DNA of 64,000 nucleotides, taken from assembly GCF_000143415.4 (NCBI RefSeq), contig NW_003314302.1, forward strand, positions 389,182 through 453,181. Direction: 5' to 3'. The notes beneath the pieces are model-generated. The model did no database searches, had not been told where the DNA came from, and saw nothing but the letters and a program-made list of their open reading frames with translations. Within the stretch, counting starts at the first letter, position 1. Every line of letters begins with the position of its first letter. Shown in pieces: positions 58,423-64,000 of this stretch. This DNA is from Selaginella moellendorffii (Eukaryota > Streptophyta > Lycopodiopsida > Selaginellales > Selaginellaceae). The translations under genes were made by a program, and so were the position numbers.

Positions 58423-58775
58423 TGTCTATGAACTATGAACTGACTGTTTTGACCTTGGAAACCTGATATATATAAAAGTCATGAAGAAGGCCTCGATATT
58501 TCCCCACCGGCTGGCAAATGATTAGAAGTAGCCAATTATTTGACCACAATTACATAGGCTGGCAATTGTTATATGAATTAACTATTAAATTAAGAACATC
58601 AGACTCATTCATACCTATATGACCCAATGTTTGCTTATAATACAAAAGAAACGTTAGAGCAAACTTTAATAATTATGGTCAAATCATTTGTCCACTTCTG
58701 ATCATTTGCGGAGCCTTCCTCCTGACTTTTATATAAATTACTATCAGATTTCCAAGCCGAACAATATCATAGACA
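58423..58775. promoter_or_regulatory. Divergent promoter of copies C and D
   Basis: 353 bp with TATA-like sequences close to each start: TATATATAAAAGTC (about 58468-58481, serving C on the minus strand) and GACTTTTATATAAATTAC (about 58725-58742, serving D). The distance from TATA to ATG of about 40-55 bp implies very short leaders. It is homologous to 24974-25343 and 60035-60416. Confidence 0.55.
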
Positions 58776-59267
58776 ATGGATCAAGGTAAAATTTTCTTAG
58801 CGCTCTCCTTTATAATCACAATTGCTGGAGCCAAGAGATCTCCTCCTTTCAAAATCTCTCAAGTTCCAACTCCAGTTGCAACTCCACCTCCAGCAGCTCC
58901 AGTTTGCTGGGAGAGCTACCTGGCCAACACTTTGGTATGCTCTTGCACAAAGTTATCTATCTGGGATCTATCAACAAGTGCTATCGGAGCAGCCTTCACT
59001 GATCTGCTCCACACCTCGAGCAATATCACCACCCAGCATGGTGACTTGCTTGAAGAACTCACTTGTAACGCTCAGGCTGCTTGCAGTCTTTGTACTTTGG
59101 AAGCTGTGCAATATATTTCTCTCTGGTGTGGCTCAGCAGCTTCGGTATATTACACAGCAGCAGCATGCAGATTGCAGTATGTTGTTATGAGAAATTCCAG
59201 CTGGATGGGCTGGATCATTCGCCATGGCAATTGGTTAATCTTTCAAGTTCTAAAGGTCCATTCTTAG
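58776..59267 (+). CDS. Secreted DUF26/ginkbilobin-2-like cysteine-rich protein, copy D
   Basis: Intact single exon, 163 residues, of the MDQGK subtype. The signal peptide (MDQGKIFLALSFIITIAGA) is followed by a short Pro-rich linker and the eight-cysteine domain (CWESYLANTLVCSCTKL, LTCNAQAACSLCTLEA, AACRLQYVV). An indel near the end replaces the usual WFIRAFKF tail with WLIFQVLKVHS. It differs from subtype C at many sites, so the divergent pair is an old duplication. Function as for copy C, by inference. Confidence 0.7.
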   Translation: MDQGKIFLALSFIITIAGAKRSPPFKISQVPTPVATPPPAAPVCWESYLANTLVCSCTKLSIWDLSTSAIGAAFTDLLHTSSNITTQHGDLLEELTCNAQAACSLCTLEAVQYISLWCGSAASVYYTAAACRLQYVVMRNSSWMGWIIRHGNWLIFQVLKVHS

Positions 59268-59563
59268 TTGGCGTTATGGAAACAAATTAAAGAATGTCGA
59301 TGTTCACAAAGGAAAATAACTTTTTACATTAAAACATAATTTCTAGTACCTTAAAATAATAATATTTTTAACTCTCCAAGAATTTATATTTTTTATTTTA
59401 AAATATTTTTCAGACTACATAACTCAGGGTTTGATAGGTTTTAAACAAGTTTTAGTGTCTAAATCTGTATCAGCTGCCAGCATAAAATGTTAAAAGCAAG
59501 ATGATTTATAACTCAACCTTGAAGAGGGTTTAATTGGTTTTAAACATAGTGTCTAAATCTTTA

Positions 59564-60034
59564 TCAGCTTGTATCAGCTGCCAAGTGGCGAATGATCCAG
59601 CTCATCCAGTTGGAATTTCTCACAACAACATATTGCAATCTGCATGCTGCTGCTGTGTAATATACCGAAGCTGCTGAGCCACACCAGAGAGGAATATAAT
59701 GCACAGCTTCCAAAGTACAAAGACTGCAAGCAGCCTGATCCTTGCAAGTGAGTTCTCCAAGCAAGTCACCATGCTGGGTGCTGATATTGCTCGATGTGTG
59801 GAGCATATCAGTGAAGGCTGCTCCGATAGCACTTCTTGATGGATCCCAGATAGATAACTTTGTGCAAGAGCATACCAAAGTGTTGGCCAGGTAGCTCTCC
59901 CAGCAAACTGGAGCTGCTGGCGCTGGAGATGAAACTGGAGTTGGAACTTGAGAGATTTTGAAAGGAGGAGATCTCTTGGCTCCAGCAATTGTGATTATAA
60001 AGGAGAGTGCTAAGAAAATTTTACCTTGATCCAT
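59564..60034 (-). CDS. Secreted DUF26/ginkbilobin-2-like cysteine-rich protein, copy E
   Basis: Intact single exon, 156 residues, mirror partner of copy D in the palindrome. It has the same subtype start (MDQGKIFLALSFIITIAGA), linker and eight cysteines (LTCKDQAACSLC, AACRLQYVV). Its last residues (IIRHLAADTS) come from palindrome-spacer DNA, so the gene was clipped at the inversion junction and acquired a new stop; the usual HGNWFIRAF tail is lost. Whether it is stable or functional is unknown. Confidence 0.65.
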   Translation of the reverse strand: MDQGKIFLALSFIITIAGAKRSPPFKISQVPTPVSSPAPAAPVCWESYLANTLVCSCTKLSIWDPSRSAIGAAFTDMLHTSSNISTQHGDLLGELTCKDQAACSLCTLEAVHYIPLWCGSAASVYYTAAACRLQYVVVRNSNWMSWIIRHLAADTS

Positions 60035-60416
60035 TGTCTATGATATTGTTCGGCTTGGAAATCTGATAGTAATTTATATAAAAGTCAGGAGGAAGGCTCT
60101 GCAAATGATCAGAAGTGGACAAATGATTTGACCATAATTATTAAAGTTTGCTCTAACGTTTCTTTTGTATTATAAGCAAACATTGGGTCGTATAGGTGTG
60201 AATGAGTCTGATGTTCTTAATTTAATAGCTAATTCATATGCTTCTAGATAATAATTGCCAGGCATAATACCAAATAACCTTGAGTATATAATTGTGGTCA
60301 AAATAATTGTCTACTTCAAATCATTTGCCAGCCGGTGGGGAAATATCTAGGCCTTCTTCATGAATATATATATCAGGTTTCCAAGCTCAAAACAGTCAGT
60401 TCATAGTTCATAGACA
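60035..60416. promoter_or_regulatory. Divergent promoter of copies E and F
   Basis: 382 bp, homologous to the C/D spacer in inverted orientation. TATA-like TATATATATCAGG lies about 45 bp before F's start, and TTATATAAAAGTC (reverse orientation) lies before E. Much of its middle is shared with 24974-25343 (for example GCCAGGCATAATACCAAATA near 60260). Confidence 0.55.
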
Positions 60417-60896
60417 ATGGAGCAAGGTAAAGTTTTCTTAGCGCTCTCCCTTGTAATCACAATTGCTGGAGCCAAGAGATATCCTCTTCCCAGAATTTCT
60501 CCAGTTCCAACTCCAGCTCCAGCTCCAGCAGCTCTTGGACTTTGCTGGAAGAGCTACCTAGCCAACACGTTGGTATGCTCTTGTGCAAAATTATCTGTCT
60601 GGGATCCATCAACCAGGGCTATTGGAGCAGCCTTGACTGATATGCTCCGCACCTCAAGCAATATCACCACCCAGCATGGTGACTTGTTTGGAGCTCTCAC
60701 TTGCAACGATCAGGCTGCTTGCAGGCTTTGTACTTTGGAAGCTATAAATTCTATTTCTTTCTGATGTGGCTCTGCAGCTTCGGTGTCTTACACAACAGCG
60801 GCATGTAGAGTGCAGTATGTTGTGAAAAATACCAGCTGGGTCAGCTGGATCATTCGCCAAGGCAACTGGTTCATTTGGGCTTTCAAGTTCCATTGA
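60417..60896 (+). pseudogene. DUF26/Gnk2-like protein, copy F (nonsense mutation)
   Basis: Mirror partner of copy C. It begins MEQGKVFLALSLVITIAGA and is open for 115 codons, then TGG of the conserved FWCGSAAS block is TGA (60762-60764). The original frame continues cleanly to a stop at 60894-60896, with AACRVQYVV intact, so this is a single-base lesion. The linker is shorter than in C (fewer PAPAP units). The truncated product would lack two of the eight cysteines. Classed as a pseudogene, with readthrough or a short product not excluded. Confidence 0.8.
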
Positions 60897-62399
60897 AGAC
60901 GTCTCAGCATGCCTGGAAATAAATTGAGGAACATAGAACTAAAAAGAAAATAAGATGCATTTTGAGCCAATTTAATTTTAAAATGCAGGTTTTTTTTTAT
61001 TTGGCTGAAGAAAAATACTAAGTATGAACGGGCGAGCACTCCTCGGGAGGAAGACGGCCGCAGCAATGAATTTCTGCAACCAGACAGGGACACCATTCTT
61101 GAATCATGATCGGTGAGAGTTGGCAATGAACACATTGGGCAAGAGCTCTTGTGGATCTCAACTGTTGGCGTTGTGACGAGTTTTGGTGGGTCATGATATC
61201 GGTAAGATGGTGAGGAAGTCGCCGCGGGGGTGATCGGCCACCCTGGGGTGGTGGTAGGAGAGGTCGCTTTGAAGAGCCAAGAGCTTTTGATGCGCTTTTG
61301 TCTTAGGAAGGGGGTCACCTTGTCGTGTGCAGCCTAGGGCGTGAGGCATGTGGCCTTGGAGTTGGCCAAAGGTTGTGTGACGACGTGTATGGGCACACTC
61401 TTGTGTCTTGGGGATGGGGGAGTCTGTGACTGCACTGTCTGACGGAAGGTCAAATTTTCGATTGAGCCCAATGGCATGCAGAACAAACCAGACACAATAG
61501 CGACACAGGACGATCTTGGCGCGAGGTTGTAGCTGAGCGTGGCAAGAGAGGGCAGTCAGTGTGCCATCCGAGTTACTACGTAGCCAAATTTGGTGCAGGC
61601 ATAAGAGGTCAGGACTTCAGCAATCCGAACTGCGTTGAGTTTGACTCTATTCCTTGGGGGAGGGGGGGAGCCCGAGCAAGCTACGCGGATGTGTCGGTCC
61701 GTGCCAGGCGACGGTGCCTATTTGTTAAAACCGGCCTAGGCGAGGTTGAGCCGGTCTCGCCCTCGGACTATTGTATGGAAGGGGGTGAAATCTGGAATAT
61801 TCTTGAAGTTCAAATTAAGGAAAGGAATAAAAGATTATTAGCATTTTGTTAATCCATGAATCTCATTTTTCTTTCAAGTTCAACAAGAACCAAATCTTTA
61901 TATGTCTTCAAGGCCAAGAAAGTAAAGTAAGGGCCTTATGATATCATACATGTTCAGATATAACCCAACTGTGCTCAAATAAATTAAATCTAATCATCAG
62001 AAATTTAGCCTTTTCCCTGCCAGCCCCATGTTATTTTATTAGTTTAGATACAAAAGGCTAGAAAAAATCAACTGTCTATGTGTTCCAGTGTTGATCATTA
62101 TTTTCTCATAGTCAAAGCGAAGGAGGAGGGAATAGGTCGATGGGATTCTCAGGCCAATTGGGTCGTCATGGACAAACAAGAAAGTGAGAAATCACTCGTG
62201 TGGCATGGATAGATTTCAGAGATCAAAATGGTATGAAATTTCCACTCATATATAGTGGTTGTGTTAAAATAAAATGGAATCAATTTAGCACCCATTACGT
62301 TTATTTTTTATTCCAACACACTTCCTATGTTTTCTTCTACCAAAAACTAAATGATTTTTTGAAGCATATCATAAGGGGGGTAAGAATGCTAAAACCTCT
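60897..62399. other. Right part of palindrome and following spacer
   Basis: 60897-61773 mirrors 57155-57900 and is non-coding as far as I can see. Homology to the unit stops at about 61773. 61774-62380 is unique in this window, moderately AT-rich, and no gene is recognised. Confidence 0.5.
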
Positions 62400-62921
62400 T
62401 CAATGGAACTTGAAAGCTCGAATGAACCAGTTGCCTTGGCGAATGATCCAGCTGGCCCAACTGGTAGTTTTCACAACACTATACTGCACTCTACATGCCG
62501 CTGCTGTGTAAGATACCGAAGCTGCAGGGCCACACCAAAAAGGAATAGCACGTAGAGCTTCCAAAGTACAAAGCCTGCAAGCAGCCTGATCGTTGCAAGT
62601 GAGAGCTCCAAACAAGTCACCATGCTGGGTGGTGATATTGCTTGAGGTGTGGAGCATATCAGTGAAGGCTGCTCCAATAGCACTTGTTGATGGATCCCAG
62701 ATAAATAACTTTGTGCAAGAGCATACCAAAGTGTTCGCCAAGTAGCTCTCCCAGCAAAATGGAGTTGTTGGAGCCGGAGATGGAGCTAGAAATGGAGTTG
62801 GAACTGGAGCTGGAGCTGCAATTGGAGCTGGAACTAAAGAATTTTCGGAAGGAGGATATCTCTTGGCTCCAGCAATTGTGATTACAAGGGAGAGTGCTAA
62901 GAAAACTTTACCTTGCTCCAT
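62400..62921 (-). CDS. Secreted DUF26/ginkbilobin-2-like cysteine-rich protein, copy G
   Basis: Intact single exon, 173 residues. The signal peptide and tail are of the C subtype (MEQGKVFLALSLVITIAGA; VKTTSWASWIIRQGNWFIRA), while the middle is of the D/E subtype (CWESYLANTLVCSCTKL, STSAIGAAFTDMLHTSSN). All eight cysteines are kept. The Pro/Ala linker is the longest of the family (about 29-54). The mosaic suggests gene conversion or recombination between subtypes. There is no divergent partner next to it: upstream unit homology jumps directly to the 63160-64000 block. Confidence 0.72.
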   Translation of the reverse strand: MEQGKVFLALSLVITIAGAKRYPPSENSLVPAPIAAPAPVPTPFLAPSPAPTTPFCWESYLANTLVCSCTKLFIWDPSTSAIGAAFTDMLHTSSNITTQHGDLFGALTCNDQAACRLCTLEALRAIPFWCGPAASVSYTAAACRVQYSVVKTTSWASWIIRQGNWFIRAFKFH

Positions 62922-62929
62922 TGTCTATG

Positions 62930-64000
62930 AAACTATGAACTGTTGTAATTGTTTTGAGATTGAAAACCTGGTTGAAATTTATATAAAGTCAGGAGGAAGG
63001 CCTTGATATTTCCCTACCGGCTGGCAAATGATCAGAAGTAGACAAATCATCTAAAGGTCTTTAACGTGTTTTTTAGCGACAAGGGCGGAGCAAATATTGA
63101 TCTGCCAGTTGTCCTCTAAGAAGCATGAGGTAAATGGGGTTAGCATTTCCTGTTAGTACAGTGAATCAAATAAGAAGATGGTCCGGTAGTAGCTCATATG
63201 CAATCAAAACATAAGAAATCTACATCCAAGGATTTACTATGTTCGTGTAGAGCTTGAAATGTTTAAAATCTTGGTGTTTCCTTTCCTGTACATGAAGTTC
63301 CACGCAAATGGCGAAGCTCTCTCGGTCTCCAAAACTCAGCTGTGGAGGTGGCTCCAAACGAAGAGAGGCAAGGAAAACAAGACAATGAGTAAAAGATGCA
63401 AGGGGATAGAAAAAACTCAAAGATGTCCAAGGCAGAAAAACAAAAAATATAGAGAAATAAAACCACCCAACGAAGCAAACCATGTGATAATTTAGGTACC
63501 ATGTTTATGATGACAAAGTACTGGGGACAGTTTTTTTTTTCTTTCTCTTTTTCTCTTCGAGCGTTCTTCTTGAATCCTCCCACATTAGTAAGATCTGGAA
63601 AACATAGGCTGTAAGTTCAAACAGCAATGCAAGATCATAGCCTTGGTCTCGAGATCACCTCAACCTTTTCTCATGAAACATGGAGTCAATATCAGCAAAC
63701 CTTCCTTGATTTCCTTTGTTGTTTTGCTGGCTGTGGAATTTCACAGAGACTTTGGAGCATTTCACTTCAAATTTCCCGGATGGTGAAACTGAAACGATCA
63801 GAGCACAAAAACAATCAAAATTCAAAAGACACACACTCGCTGACCAGAAACTTGACCTGTTTGACCCCTGCGTGTTAGAACCGGAGCATGAGAAATTTTC
63901 GATTCATCCTGGGTTCCAATCTGTACGTTTGTCGCTCTAGAGCTACGTAGAGCGAAATGTCGGTGGAAGTAAAGATAAGGCACAGGAATTCAAGGAAGCA
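62930..64000. repeat. Repeat unit 4, 3' part, runs off the window
   Basis: 63170-64000 matches 26880-27760 in the same orientation: an AT-rich block with TGCAAGGGGATAGAA, the CCTCCCACATTA block and CTCTAGAGCTACGTAGAGCG near 63938. The plus-strand partner gene and the GC-rich middle block of the unit are missing between gene G and 63170. The match continues to the window edge, so the unit may extend further. Confidence 0.75.

Larger units (their letters stand above)
55640..59300. repeat. Segmental repeat unit 2 (inverted relative to unit 1)
   Basis: Carries, from left to right, the terminal block with CTACGTAGCTCTAGAGCG (55690), the block near 55750-55850, the AT-rich block (56180-56690), the block at 56780-57160, a GC-rich block (57200-57760) and the divergent genes C and D. 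This is the reverse complement of the order at 24460-27760, and it is the most complete copy in the window. Confidence 0.83.
57155..61773. repeat. 4.6-kb palindrome (inverted duplication of gene pair)
   Basis: Left arm about 57155-59280, right arm about 59580-61773, spacer about 300 bp. Start and end match as CAATAGTCCGAG/CTCGGACTATTG, the inner GC-rich blocks match (57600-57760 with 61140-61320), and genes C and D mirror F and E. The spacer holds two direct copies of a block of about 55 bp (59429-59483 and 59525-59583) containing GTGTCTAAATCT.TATCAGC. The arms have diverged by many substitutions and indels, so the event is not recent. Confidence 0.85.

Overview
This window looks like nuclear DNA of a land plant. 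The best guess is a lycophyte such as Selaginella (S. moellendorffii-like). This is inferred from three near-intronless PLS-class PPR genes, plant ATL-type RING-H2 genes, bulb-lectin proteins, very short introns (about 47-72 nt in most genes), and compact GC-rich gene islands separated by AT-rich, repeat-filled stretches. No species identification was computed.

Layout. 1-8.1 kb is AT-rich and holds a decayed autonomous Helitron (Rep plus helicase, about 2.53-6.50 kb). 8.18-10.58 kb is a six-exon bulb-lectin receptor kinase. 10.6-16.7 kb is AT-rich with LTR-like repeats and no recognisable gene. 16.7-20.3 kb is a head-to-head pair: a METTL16-type RNA m6A methyltransferase (-) and a PPR gene (+). 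20.4-24.1 kb has a small unrecognised exon remnant and a decayed Ty3/gypsy pol. 24.5-27.8 kb is repeat unit 1, carrying two broken copies of a small secreted cysteine-rich family resembling ginkbilobin-2/DUF26. 27.8-29.2 kb is a second gypsy remnant, followed by AT-rich DNA with a (TA)n block. 32.4-44.2 kb is the main gene island: a METTL16 pseudogene fragment, RPL39 (eL39) divergent from an ATL RING gene, an AT-rich bulb lectin, a C2-TM-LysM protein, a PPR gene, MCTS1 divergent from TFIIA-gamma, and a carboxylesterase. 47.7-49.8 kb is a third PPR gene and 54.2-55.4 kb a second ATL RING gene. 55.6-64.0 kb holds further copies of the cysteine-rich unit, including a 4.6 kb palindrome of two mirrored divergent gene pairs.

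Several small multi-exon genes (RPL39, MCTS1, TFIIA-gamma, C2-LysM, the receptor kinase) were reconstructed by hand from splice signals and reading-frame continuity. In each case the spliced product closes into one frame of the length expected for its family where a family is known. The housekeeping genes serve translation (eL39, MCTS1), transcription initiation (TFIIA-gamma) and RNA modification (METTL16). The PPR proteins probably act in organelle RNA processing. The lectin kinase, LysM protein and cysteine-rich secreted proteins suggest surface or defence functions.

The most unusual signals are: the palindromic DUF26-like array with mosaic and broken members, including an internal micro-inversion; an apparently shared N-terminal domain in the lectin kinase and the AT-rich lectin; two GC-AG introns; and three PLS-class PPR proteins that all stop before a DYW domain.
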